Origin: CAYFNF01 sp964344485 | Lineage (GTDB): Bacteria > Patescibacteriota > Patescibacteriia > UBA9570 > XYC2-FULL-38-9 | Assembly (NCBI GenBank): GCA_964344485.1 | Contig: CAYFNF010000007.1 | Location: forward strand, 1-43,086 | Direction of reading: 5' to 3' | Length of the DNA: 43,086 bases | Shown here: in pieces, positions 1 to 7,666 of the stretch | How the letters are laid out: the number at the start of each line of letters is the position of its first letter | Position numbering within the stretch: the first letter of the stretch is position 1 | Made by a program: the position numbers and the translations under genes | Notes under the pieces: generated by a model | Databases searched by the model: none | What the model was told of the DNA's origin: nothing | What the model saw: only the letters and a program-made list of their open reading frames with translations

Positions 1-552
1 GTCGGTGAGGCCGTCGCAGTCGTCGTCCACGCCGTTGCAGACCTCGGTGGCGTCCGGGTTGATGGCCGCGCCGTCGCTCGCCGGGTCGTCGTTGCAGTCC
101 GACCCGTCGCGCAGGTAGCCCTCGGGCTGGACGCAGGCGAAGACCGACTCGTTCGGGTCGCCGAAGCCGTCGCCGTCGTCGTCGCAGAACCACTCGGGCG
201 CGCTGTTGAAGTCCAGGGTGTCGTCCGCGTCGTCCACCAGGCCGTCGCAGTCGTCGTCGACCTCGTTGCAGACCTCGGCGGCGTCCGGGTTGATGTCCGC
301 GCCGCCCTTGTCCGGGTCGTCGTTGCAGTCGCCGGCGATGGACACGTAGCCGCTCTCGCAGACCTCGAGCTGGAGCTCGGTCTCGGGGTCGCCGAAGCCG
401 TCGCCGTCGAAGTCCGCGTAGCAGGTGACCAGCTCGGGCTGGCCGGTGTCGGTCGTGTCGTCGTCGCCCATGGTGTCGGTGTGCTCCTTGCACGCTCCGA
501 GCACCAGGCCGATTCCGAGCACCACCATCAGGGAAAGTGATCGTTTCTGCAT
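1..552 (-). CDS. MopE-like metal-binding-repeat lipoprotein (partial, GC-rich)
   Basis: The reading frame is open from the ATG at 552 to the window edge, giving 184 residues without a stop; the C-terminus lies outside. Residues 1-21 form a lipoprotein signal peptide with lipobox LGAC (Cys21). Two copies of a Cys/Asp-rich motif follow, at about residues 76-104 and 153-180, each running from a CNDDP block through INPDA and EVCN to VDDDCDG. This motif is typical of the putative metal-binding (MopE-like) repeats in secreted proteins of Myxococcota and other bacteria; calcium or copper binding is inferred, not shown. The start is supported by a strong TAGGAGGG Shine-Dalgarno 7-8 bases upstream. 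Base composition is far more GC-rich than the genes right of 4780. A consensus promoter lies about 315 bases upstream. Confident as a gene, moderate on function. Confidence 0.85.
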   Translation of the reverse strand, partial: MQKRSLSLMVVLGIGLVLGACKEHTDTMGDDDTTDTGQPELVTCYADFDGDGFGDPETELQLEVCESGYVSIAGDCNDDPDKGGADINPDAAEVCNEVDDDCDGLVDDADDTLDFNSAPEWFCDDDGDGFGDPNESVFACVQPEGYLRDGSDCNDDPASDGAAINPDATEVCNGVDDDCDGLTD

Positions 553-865
553 GATTGCGCCCTCCTAAGACGCTTGTCTCGAACACCCTCAAAGCACCGT
601 CTCCGTGACGGGGTTCTTTTCTCGCGAGAACGTATCCTCTGAGGGTAATCGCGCAATTTCCCTATTGAATGCACAATGTAATATGCGCACCAACAAAAAA
701 TAACGCGGTTACCCCCGAGGATGCGTCGCTTGTTCTAGATGTCTTGTTGTAATGGTTCATCCATAGCACACGCGGTAAAACGCGTATTGTTATGGAATCT
801 AAGTATATGCTCCACCCATACTTACGTTCCAAAACAATCCAAATCTGAATAAAGATGAACGCGCA

Positions 866-894
866 ATTATATGCAAAAAAAATGAATTTGTCAA
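866..894 (-). promoter_or_regulatory. sigma70-type promoter for the 552 lipoprotein gene
   Basis: On the minus strand there is a perfect TTGACA (889-894), a 17-bp spacer and a perfect TATAAT (866-871). Transcription should start near 859, giving a leader of about 305 nt before the ATG at 552. The stretch 553-865 has no convincing gene and is the presumed leader. Confidence 0.8.
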
Positions 895-980
895 GCCGTG
901 ATAGAACGCTATATTCTTATCGGTATTTCATTTTCTCGTATCATGAAAAACTGGTGAAAAATAGGCTTTTTTTAGCAAAT

Positions 981-1009
981 AAAAAAGGTCCGGAAGGCCG
1001 CGGGGGACC
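981..1009 (-). terminator. intrinsic terminator after the 1070-2416 gene
   Basis: On the minus strand GGTCC and GGACC (987-991 and 1005-1009) close a GC-rich hairpin followed by six T (981-986), about 60 bases past the stop codon. Confidence 0.7.
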
Positions 1010-1069
1010 GACAGGACCGAACAGCGATGTGCGACAGATGTGCGGCGACCTTCTGGAGCGCGCGAAGCG

Positions 1070-2416
1070 CTAGGGCGCGACCTCGCCCTCGGCCGGCAGG
1101 GCCCGGTAGTCGTAGACCACGTAGGCGTGCATGTTGTAGTCCTCGTACTCGGTGTGGACCACCATGGCGTAGCCCTCGAGGTCCTCGATGACCTGGGTGG
1201 CCCAGACGGAGCCGTCGAACTGGTCGGACACCGAGTAGGCGCCCGTGCTCTCCCAGGCGTGGCCCTCGTAGTACGTGCCGACCTCGACCTCGATGAAGCC
1301 GGCCTGCTCGGACGACTCCATGTTCTCGTGGTAGTCGTCGTCCGACACCACGACCTGGTACGCGCCGTACTCGGCCGGGTCCATGTAGCGGAAGGTCTCC
1401 CAGTGGATGTACTCCTCGGGGTTGACCGTGCCGTCACCGTCCGGGTCGGAGTTGAGGAACCAGCGGCGGCCCTCCCAGTTGAGCTCGGCCTCGTCGCTGA
1501 TCGTGAACTCGATGACGCCGGTGCTCAGCGGGTCCTCGCCGTCGAGCGTGGCGTAGGACATGCTGAACTGCCAGTCGAAGTCGACGTAGTTCCAGTCGCC
1601 CTCGACGCGGAACCCGCAGTCGTCGTCGATCCAGTTGGCCCAGACCTCCTCGGCGCCGGGGTTGATGTCCTCGCCGTGCGCGAAGCCGCGGGCGTCCGGG
1701 TGGTAGCCGTACACGTCGTAGCAGTCGCCGATCGGCAGGCCGCAGACGTCGTCGTAGCCGTCCTCGTCCGCGTCGAACTCGTCGGGCACGTAGCCGTCGA
1801 AGTCCTGGTCGTAGTCGCACAGCTCGTCGCAGTTCTGGTCGATGCCGTCGTACCAGATCTCGTCCGCGTACGGGTTGATGGCCGGATCGCTGTCGTCGCA
1901 GTCCTGGCCGCCGCACTCGTCCGAGTTGGCCGGCACGCCGTCGCCGTCCACGTCGCACGCCGGGTCCTCTTCGGGGTTCCAGACGTAGCAGGAGAGGACC
2001 GCGTTGCGGACGATGACGTCGGTGGTGGCCACGAACACGCCGGTGATGTCGCCCCAGGCCGCCTCGTCGACGGTCAGGGTGATCTCCACCAGCATGTTGC
2101 TCCCCGGGGTGAGCGAGAAGCTGACCGGGTCCGCGGGCATGGAGTAGTAGTCGCTGCCGACCGAGATGCTGCCGGTGCCGACGATGGCGTCGCCCTCGGA
2201 GCAGGTGTTGGTCAGCTCGACGAACGCGGTGTACTCGCCCGGCGTGTCGATGTAGCCGAACTCCGCGTCCGTGGCCTCCAGGCCGCAGTCCAGGTAGACG
2301 TCGACGTCGGCGCTGGCGTCGGGGCAGGGGCTCTCGCCGTCGTCCTGGTCGAACGGGGTCATGCAGCCGACGGCCAGCAGGCCGAGGACCGCGATCAGGG
2401 GGGTGCTCTGTCTCAT
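1070..2416 (-). CDS. acidic MopE-like lipoprotein (GC-rich)
   Basis: Predicted 448-residue lipoprotein: signal peptide with lipobox AVGC (Cys18), an acidic beta-rich region to about residue 150, then Asp-rich metal-binding-like repeats (CDVDGDGVPANSDECGGQDC, DPAINPYADE, DGIDQNCDE, INPGAEEVW), and an unfamiliar C-terminal domain of about 190 residues. The repeats match the MopE-like putative metal-binding motif; the ligand is unknown. I chose the ATG at 2416 because it starts the signal peptide and has a GAAGGAGG site. An in-frame ATG at 2479 has the same ribosome site and would add 21 residues before the signal peptide. The gene is monocistronic, ends in its own terminator, and is much richer in GC than the genes beyond 4780. 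Anchoring outside the membrane is inferred. Confidence 0.88.
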   Translation of the reverse strand: MRQSTPLIAVLGLLAVGCMTPFDQDDGESPCPDASADVDVYLDCGLEATDAEFGYIDTPGEYTAFVELTNTCSEGDAIVGTGSISVGSDYYSMPADPVSFSLTPGSNMLVEITLTVDEAAWGDITGVFVATTDVIVRNAVLSCYVWNPEEDPACDVDGDGVPANSDECGGQDCDDSDPAINPYADEIWYDGIDQNCDELCDYDQDFDGYVPDEFDADEDGYDDVCGLPIGDCYDVYGYHPDARGFAHGEDINPGAEEVWANWIDDDCGFRVEGDWNYVDFDWQFSMSYATLDGEDPLSTGVIEFTISDEAELNWEGRRWFLNSDPDGDGTVNPEEYIHWETFRYMDPAEYGAYQVVVSDDDYHENMESSEQAGFIEVEVGTYYEGHAWESTGAYSVSDQFDGSVWATQVIEDLEGYAMVVHTEYEDYNMHAYVVYDYRALPAEGEVAP

Positions 2417-2422
2417 GATGTG

Positions 2423-2498
2423 CCTCCTTCGGGTGGCGCTGAGGGTGTTCTGGGTCGTACCGATGATCGAGCAGATCATGGCAACCTCCTTCGGGTGG
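2423..2498 (-). repeat. duplicated ribosome-binding site (14-bp direct repeat)
   Basis: CCTCCTTCGGGTGG occurs at 2423-2436 and again at 2485-2498. On the minus strand each copy is a GAAGGAGG Shine-Dalgarno at proper distance from an ATG (2416 and 2479). Both starts are in the same frame, so either a 21-residue extended form or the signal-peptide form could be made. Confidence 0.8.
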
Positions 2499-2540
2499 TT
2501 GTCCTCGTAAGCACGTATCGCTACAGTGCTCAGGGGAGAT

Positions 2541-2562
2541 CACTAGACTACTGACAATCTAG
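2541..2562. promoter_or_regulatory. small inverted repeat upstream of the 2416 gene
   Basis: ACTAGA and TCTAGT form a 6-bp inverted repeat with a 10-base spacer about 62 bases upstream of the ATG at 2479. It could be an operator half-site pair or an RNA hairpin; nothing else supports it. Confidence 0.25.
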
Positions 2563-2601
2563 TTATCCCCACTGAGCAGCTGTAACCGTGCTAAAAATCG
2601 C

Positions 2602-2629
2602 TAAATATCTATCGCTATTCGCTTGTTAA
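2602..2629 (-). promoter_or_regulatory. possible promoter for the 2416 gene
   Basis: TTAACA (2624-2629) and TATTTA (2602-2607) are 16 bp apart on the minus strand. The match is much weaker than for the other GC-rich genes, so the true promoter may differ. Confidence 0.35.
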
Positions 2630-2721
2630 GGATCACCATGCGAACTCAGTTGCCTGAGCTTGTCATGGATTGTTGAATTCATACTGCTATGAACCCCACA
2701 ACCCATGAAAAGATTTCATAT

Positions 2722-2762
2722 AAAAAGGGTGATGGGGGGAGGCGGCGAACCACCTTCCCCCC
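2722..2762 (-). terminator. intrinsic terminator after the 2794-4340 gene
   Basis: On the minus strand GGGGGG (2757-2762) pairs with CCCCCC (2734-2739), with further pairing inside around a TTCG loop; five T follow at 2722-2726 after a seven-base gap. Confidence 0.75.
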
Positions 2763-2793
2763 GGAGAGAGCGACATCGGGCTGGACCCGACAG

Positions 2794-4340
2794 CTACTTG
2801 CGCTTGGCCTTCTTGCGCTTGCGCTGCGTGCCTTCGGGTTGTACCCGACCCCCGGTCGAGAACACGACCATGGCGTACGGCGCGGCCGCGAGTCCCGGTC
2901 CCTCGGTGCCCCATGCGGACTCGCCGCTGAACACCTTGGTGCGCATGAACCCGGCCTCGACGTGCAGGCTCGCGTACGGGCAGAAGACCCACTTGGTGTA
3001 CGCGTCGACACCGGTTCGCAGGCCCACGATGTAGGCCGTTGGTGCGCTGTACTCGTCGAGCCGCAGCCCGTGTACGTGCACTCCGATGATGCTGTAGCGC
3101 ATCCGGAACCACTTGGCCTTCGCCACGTCCTGCAGCAGGTCCGCACCGCCGCCCACGTAGACCCGGTTCATGGGTCCGCTCTGGAACCCCTGCATCGGCG
3201 TGGGGTCACCGTCCGTGGACGACAGGTTGGTCGTGCCGCCGGCGTCACCGTACGGGCGCACCCACATCCGCTGGTTGATCGGGATGTTCAGGGCGACACC
3301 ACCGCCCAAGGATGCTCCCCAGGTACCGACCGAGGTGGTGAAGAACACGTCGGGCATGGGCATGCGCGGTTGGGCCACGCTCGCCAGCGAGCCGTAGTAC
3401 TCGGCGCAGTCGTCGCGGTCGTGGTCGCCGTCGCCGTCCCAGTCCCCGTCCGGGTGCTCCTCGTCGAAGGACTCGGGGCACACGTTGGCCAGGGGGCAGT
3501 CGTCCTTGTCGTGGTCACCGTCGCCGTCCCAGTCCCCGTCGGGGTGGAACTCGTCGAAGGCGAAGACGCAGGGATCCGGGTCCGGGATGTCCGCGTCACG
3601 GTGACCATGGCCACGGCCTTGCGCAGGGTCAGGCTGCCGGAGCGCTCCACGCGCGTGTCGGCGTGCTGGATGCGGCCGCCAAGCCACGTCTCCAGGTGCT
3701 GGCCGCGCGCGACGCTCTGCTGGGCCTGCTTGGACTGGTCCATGGAGTCGATGCCGTAGGGGTCGGCGCCGTACTTGATGGTCCAGACCGCGCCGGGCTG
3801 GTCGTACTGTTCCCAGGTCGGGAGCATGCGGCAGCCACCGCGCTCCTCGTCGATCTGGGTCCAGTTCCACTCACCGGCGACGCCCGTGGAGGTGGCCTTC
3901 TTGAACCAGCACTCCGCGAGCTCGACCTCGTAGCTGAGCGTCATCTCGGTCGCGAACTCGGCGTTGTGCGTGGGCTCGGCCTTCATCAGGACGTCCAGGC
4001 TGTCGCTCTGCGCGCGCGGGTAGCCCTCCACGATCTGGGTCACGACGATGCGGTGGTCGCCCGGCACCAGCCAGACACTCCACTCCGAACCGTCGATCTC
4101 GACCGTGGCCGGGTCCTCGAGCTCGTCGAGCACCACCACGTGGGGACCCCGGCCCGCGAACGTGTTGTCGCCGACCTGGATCGTGCCCACACGGCCCACG
4201 GTGTAGAACGTGAGGCGGGCCATGGTGGTCTCGTCGTAGGCGTCTCCGCCAGTGGCCAGGTCGTCCTGCGCCAGCGCGGGCGCGGCCACGAAGGCCAGGG
4301 CGGTGATCAGTGCCGCCGTGATCAGTCTCATCGTCTTCAT
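2794..4340 (-). pseudogene. secreted DGDGD-repeat protein with beta-rich C-terminal domain, frameshifted (GC-rich)
   Basis: Two overlapping frames form one protein. The first starts at the ATG at 4340 (GGGAGG six bases upstream) with a signal peptide (cleavage near PALA/Q) and an unfamiliar domain of about 230 residues. Near 3575-3625 the sensible frame changes by -1 to DADIPDPDPC, followed by two Asp-rich blocks (DGDWDGDGDHDKDDC and a near copy) and a glycine- and aromatic-rich C-terminal domain of about 190 residues resembling an outer-membrane beta-barrel or porin-like fold (weak). It ends with a Lys/Arg tail at 2794. No slippery heptamer is visible at the shift, so one missing base (mutation or sequencing error) is the simplest reading. 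If the base is restored the gene is whole. Function unknown; calcium binding by the acidic repeats is inferred. Confidence 0.75.
3407..3559 (-). repeat. 90-bp coding repeat (DGDGD blocks)
   Basis: The stretch 3407-3469 recurs at 3497-3559 with few changes, an offset of 90 bases (30 residues). Each unit encodes an HPDGDWDGDGDHD block followed by a DDC. Confidence 0.8.
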
Positions 4341-4655
4341 CTCCATCCTCCCGTCAGCTACTCCTGTCGCCAGGTGCGCTGAGTCACGTGAACGTGTTGA
4401 AACATGGGTGCAGTGCTCGCGGCACTGCGGTTGTCGTACTTTCTCTCTATTGTCTCTTCTCTCGAAGAACGAAGCACTAGCTCTGCTTTCATGTTGCTTT
4501 CACACAACACAGAACAAGCACTCATAACAATTCATAGTCACGATTTCGCTCTATGAATTCGTACGAACGCTAGTTCATATTTATTTTTCCCTATACAAAG
4601 GCTTCTCTTTGGTCGCGGTTCACCAGTCGATATTTATGACCAAAAAGACATAGGA

Positions 4656-4686
4656 CTGTAGCACAAAAAGTATGGTTTTGTCAAGA
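4656..4686 (-). promoter_or_regulatory. sigma70-type promoter for the 4340 gene
   Basis: On the minus strand TTGACA is followed after about 18 bp by TACAGT. The predicted leader to the ATG at 4340 is about 310 nt, much like that of the gene at 552. No gene is visible in 4345-4655. Confidence 0.65.
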
Positions 4687-4732
4687 GTAGAAACACTTAT
4701 AAACGCCTCCTCAATAAAACCGCGAATATTAG

Positions 4733-4758
4733 ATAAAAAAACAACGTTCTACGCGTTG
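4733..4758 (-). terminator. intrinsic terminator after the Wzz-like gene
   Basis: CAACG (4754-4758 on the minus strand) and CGTTG (4742-4746) form a short hairpin directly followed by a run of T. Confidence 0.6.
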
Positions 4759-4779
4759 CTCTGGTGTTCTATATTAAGA

Positions 4780-5682
4780 CTATTTTTTGTAGTGATCAAA
4801 TAAGTGGCGGACAGTTCGATCCTGATTCACTTCATCCATACCGGATTCTTGGTGGCTACCCTCTAGATGATCAGTAAAATTCTCTGCTTGTAATACTCGA
4901 TAGTCAGCATTCTTCTTCGGCGATGACTTCTTCTCAGGAGCGTCTGGTCGCACCTCATCCAATTCCAACTCTCGTGCAAGTGATCCTCGTGCTTTCTTCT
5001 TTCGTGCCTTCTTTTTCTTTGGTGGAGAAGGAACAGCGTGCAATTTGTGAATTGGTAGCGGCGTAGAAGGACGGAAGAACATGATTAGCACACCAATAAT
5101 CGCTCCGATCATGCCAGCAGCTACACCATTTACTAATAATTTTGGTCGCACAACAGAATCACTGGTTAACGCCGTATTTACCACTTTCAACGACACTGTA
5201 TCCGGTGCACCGTGGTACTCCCCTCCTTGCTCTACGAGCACATCAGAGATCGCTTCAACAATGGCTTGTGCTATAGTCGGGCTCTGGTCATACACGGTAA
5301 TAGTAAACATGGCTGCGTTTGGAATAATGTCAGTCTCTACTTGCTTGGTCCACTTCTCACGCTTATCAGCTTCGTCTAACCCTTCAAACTCTGTCAGGTC
5401 CACTTTCTGTGTCGCGATAACTTGATCCAAGAATGAACTAGTTCGAATCACCTCTGCTAAATTCTGACTAATCTTCTCAGCAGACTTCGCTGCAGTATAA
5501 CTGTCTGTTAATGTATACTTCTGTACCACCAACATCTGCACTTCAGAGCTGTATTCATGCGGTTTCACTATCCACAATACCAACATCGTCACACCACAAA
5601 ACACCAAACCAAGTACAACACCTAGCCAGCTGCGTTGGAGTAGAAACTGCGGATATGTTTTTTTATGTGAAGTCTGTTGCAT
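4780..5682 (-). CDS. Wzz/YveK-like chain-length determinant protein
   Basis: A 300-residue inner-membrane protein with the Wzz arrangement: a short cytoplasmic N-terminus, one membrane segment at about residues 20-40, an extracytoplasmic region of about 150 residues, and a second membrane segment at about 187-208 (GVAAGMIGAIIGVLIMFF). Proteins of this family set chain length or act as tyrosine-kinase activators in surface polysaccharide export. The C-terminal 90 residues are a long Lys-rich cytoplasmic tail (KKKKARKKKARG) with no kinase motif. A second such protein is at 32764-33369 inside the glycosyltransferase cluster. The gene has its own promoter and terminator. No Shine-Dalgarno is seen before the ATG. 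Family assignment likely; the role in chain length is inferred. Confidence 0.8.
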   Translation of the reverse strand: MQQTSHKKTYPQFLLQRSWLGVVLGLVFCGVTMLVLWIVKPHEYSSEVQMLVVQKYTLTDSYTAAKSAEKISQNLAEVIRTSSFLDQVIATQKVDLTEFEGLDEADKREKWTKQVETDIIPNAAMFTITVYDQSPTIAQAIVEAISDVLVEQGGEYHGAPDTVSLKVVNTALTSDSVVRPKLLVNGVAAGMIGAIIGVLIMFFRPSTPLPIHKLHAVPSPPKKKKARKKKARGSLARELELDEVRPDAPEKKSSPKKNADYRVLQAENFTDHLEGSHQESGMDEVNQDRTVRHLFDHYKK

Positions 5683-5704
5683 AATATGTGTTGTCAGACC
5701 ACCG

Positions 5705-5733
5705 AAGATACACTAGTTCAATAGTATTGTCAA
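5705..5733 (-). promoter_or_regulatory. promoter for the Wzz-like gene
   Basis: Minus-strand TTGACA (5728-5733), 17-bp spacer, TATCTT (5705-5710); the ATG is at 5682, so the leader is about 15-20 nt. Confidence 0.6.
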
Positions 5734-5742
5734 GAGTCAATT

Positions 5743-6897
5743 CTACAATTCGTATTCGATAAATAGCTCTGCGTCATCACGTTCGACTGTAAGATATAGC
5801 ATTGCTGCAGCAGGCCGAGAATGAACCAGAGCCGCTAAATCCGTGAACTCATCAACAAATGTATTATTCACAGAGACGATAATATCCCCTTCTTGCAGTT
5901 GCTGCTCCTGCCCATCACCAACAACGACGTCTGTAATATACAACCCGTTATCTGTAATTTCCAAGCGTTCTTTTTCATCATCAGTTAACCGACTACAGTT
6001 AATATATGAAACGTCCTGTGTTGATCGAACCACGGTGTTGTGCGCTATCACGCTCTGCAACGCTCCAGCAAGAAGCGAGCCCTGAATAATCGCTCCGTTC
6101 TCTTGGAGGATGCCTGCAAGTGTTCCGTTATTGAAGAATACCGGTGATCCAATATGATTTGATTCTTTCGCAACATCAAGGACCATGAAGTGATCAAGCC
6201 GCTGAGTAGAACGTACGCTTTGTGATTGATCCTGCTCACCAGCAACACGACGTTCATACACTACGTAAGATCCTACACGTTTTTCTATCACAGATAATGA
6301 CTGGCCAACTAAAATAGTGTCATCAACTGAAAAGTCTGCAAATGGAATATTGGACGCCTCTATTTTAAAGAACGTAATTCCCGCAAATTCATCAGTGGTC
6401 TGCTTTTCAATAGGTGCAGTTTTTCCCTCAGGCAAAATAGCAACAGCAGTTGGATTGATAGAGCCGTCTTCCATGAACGGAAAGACCAGCGAAGACATAG
6501 CGAGCCACCCATCAGATGTAACAGCGACCGCATTACCCGCAAATGTATCTGCATTTTCTAACGTTGGTGCTTGTGTGTACACTGGAAATACTTGCTCAAT
6601 CACCTGCGGAGATTGATAGACGATAGAACGTTCTTGCCTCCTGGTGGATAGCAATATACTCTGGCTTCGCTCCTCTAGCACGGTCAACACATTAAACTGT
6701 CCAAACACTGGAAAATCTGCTGGAAGGTTCGATGCAATAAAGAACCCAAAAAAACCGGAAAGTGACCCCAGTAGTAGTGAAAACACAATGGCAATAAAAA
6801 TTACATGCGAATTTGGTTTAGATCGCTGTTGTTTCTTCTCTTCGCGCCCTTTACGATGCTCGGATTTTGGTGATGTTGGTGCTATTTTTTGTTCCAT
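5743..6897 (-). CDS. membrane-anchored HtrA-like pseudoprotease with PDZ domain
   Basis: 384 residues: a Lys-rich cytoplasmic N-terminus, one membrane helix at about residues 31-54, a trypsin-like domain at about 115-280 and a C-terminal PDZ domain (about 300-375; EGDIIVSVNN). The fold is recognisable from GNAVAVTSDGWLAMSSLVFP, which matches the region around the catalytic His of HtrA/DegP, and GSPVFFNNGTLAGI, which matches that around the catalytic Ser. But the His position reads MSSLVF, the Asp position FAGITFFKI, and the GNSGGP motif is replaced by NHIGSP. All three catalytic residues therefore look lost, so a binding or scaffold role is more likely than proteolysis. It heads or follows a minus-strand run with the genes at 6902-9943. 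Family call confident, inactivity inferred. Confidence 0.78.
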   Translation of the reverse strand: MEQKIAPTSPKSEHRKGREEKKQQRSKPNSHVIFIAIVFSLLLGSLSGFFGFFIASNLPADFPVFGQFNVLTVLEERSQSILLSTRRQERSIVYQSPQVIEQVFPVYTQAPTLENADTFAGNAVAVTSDGWLAMSSLVFPFMEDGSINPTAVAILPEGKTAPIEKQTTDEFAGITFFKIEASNIPFADFSVDDTILVGQSLSVIEKRVGSYVVYERRVAGEQDQSQSVRSTQRLDHFMVLDVAKESNHIGSPVFFNNGTLAGILQENGAIIQGSLLAGALQSVIAHNTVVRSTQDVSYINCSRLTDDEKERLEITDNGLYITDVVVGDGQEQQLQEGDIIVSVNNTFVDEFTDLAALVHSRPAAAMLYLTVERDDAELFIEYEL

Positions 6898-6901
6898 AGA
6901 T

Positions 6902-7666
6902 TTATGTCCATTGACTGGTACTTACTACTATTAATAAAGCAAGAATGCTAATGCTAACGGTTTGAATCACTGTGCGTTTAGTTTGTACCTCTCTGAGATG
7001 CTGTTGTATTAACGCTGCCACACAATATAGCATAATTGCGATAATGATTCCATTCACAAAATACGCAGTTGGCCAAAACTGCAGCGCCCATACTAGCTCA
7101 GCAGTAAGCAGTGCGGGAATCACTACTAAAAACACATGCTTTCGATCCCAGACTTTGTAGAGTAGTAGTATATGCGCCATCACCATGCTAACAACCACAA
7201 TACCAACAACCACTAGCGCCCAGCCCGGAACTAAGCGAACTAGGTGCAGAGCAAACCCAAATGCTGCTAACAGAAACACTGAAATCACATGAATAATGAA
7301 TGTGAAATTCGGCATAGAAAGTGCTGAGTATTTCTGCGGGTGATATAAATAGATAAAAACCGTTTCTATATATACTCCGATCAACACAACTAATACAAGT
7401 AAGAATACGGTCTGATATAGGATAGAACTGATAAAGAAGAACGCGCCGAGCCCACCTGTACACAGAAGCAGCAACGGAAACAGCAACTGTAAAAAACTCC
7501 CGTGCGCATTTTTACCAAGAGTTAACACCGCAATACTTGCGCAGACAACCGCAGCACATCCAGCGATCCACCATCGCCACTCCAATGGATTAAACAACAA
7601 GCCAGAGAGGAACGCTCCGGCAAGTACTGAGCTGGCAAATGGGATAATACGTCGAAATAAAATCAT
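6902..7666 (-). CDS. multi-pass membrane protein, unknown
   Basis: 254 residues, almost all hydrophobic, with about eight predicted membrane helices and short polar loops. I do not recognise a family. It overlaps the stop of the lipoprotein gene at 7663 by four bases (ATGA-type junction) and is followed after four bases by the HtrA-like gene, so these three are probably translated from one transcript. No Shine-Dalgarno is visible; coupling to the upstream stop may drive initiation. Confidence 0.75.
   Translation of the reverse strand: MILFRRIIPFASSVLAGAFLSGLLFNPLEWRWWIAGCAAVVCASIAVLTLGKNAHGSFLQLLFPLLLLCTGGLGAFFFISSILYQTVFLLVLVVLIGVYIETVFIYLYHPQKYSALSMPNFTFIIHVISVFLLAAFGFALHLVRLVPGWALVVVGIVVVSMVMAHILLLYKVWDRKHVFLVVIPALLTAELVWALQFWPTAYFVNGIIIAIMLYCVAALIQQHLREVQTKRTVIQTVSISILALLIVVSTSQWT

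Noticed and set aside
1040..2554. Long plus-strand open frame of 504 codons opposite the GC-rich lipoprotein gene, and similar at 25694-26497
   Set aside because: These are antisense shadows of GC-rich coding bias; composition is Val/Arg/Asp-rich, no start signal fits, and the minus-strand gene is clear.
2541..2562. Operator at the ACTAGA/TCTAGT inverted repeat
   Set aside because: Only six base pairs and no second copy near other GC-rich genes, so kept as a low-confidence feature and not as a finding.
3560..3640. Programmed -1 frameshifting in the third GC-rich gene
   Set aside because: No slippery heptamer of the X-XXY-YYZ kind is visible in the overlap; a missing base is simpler.
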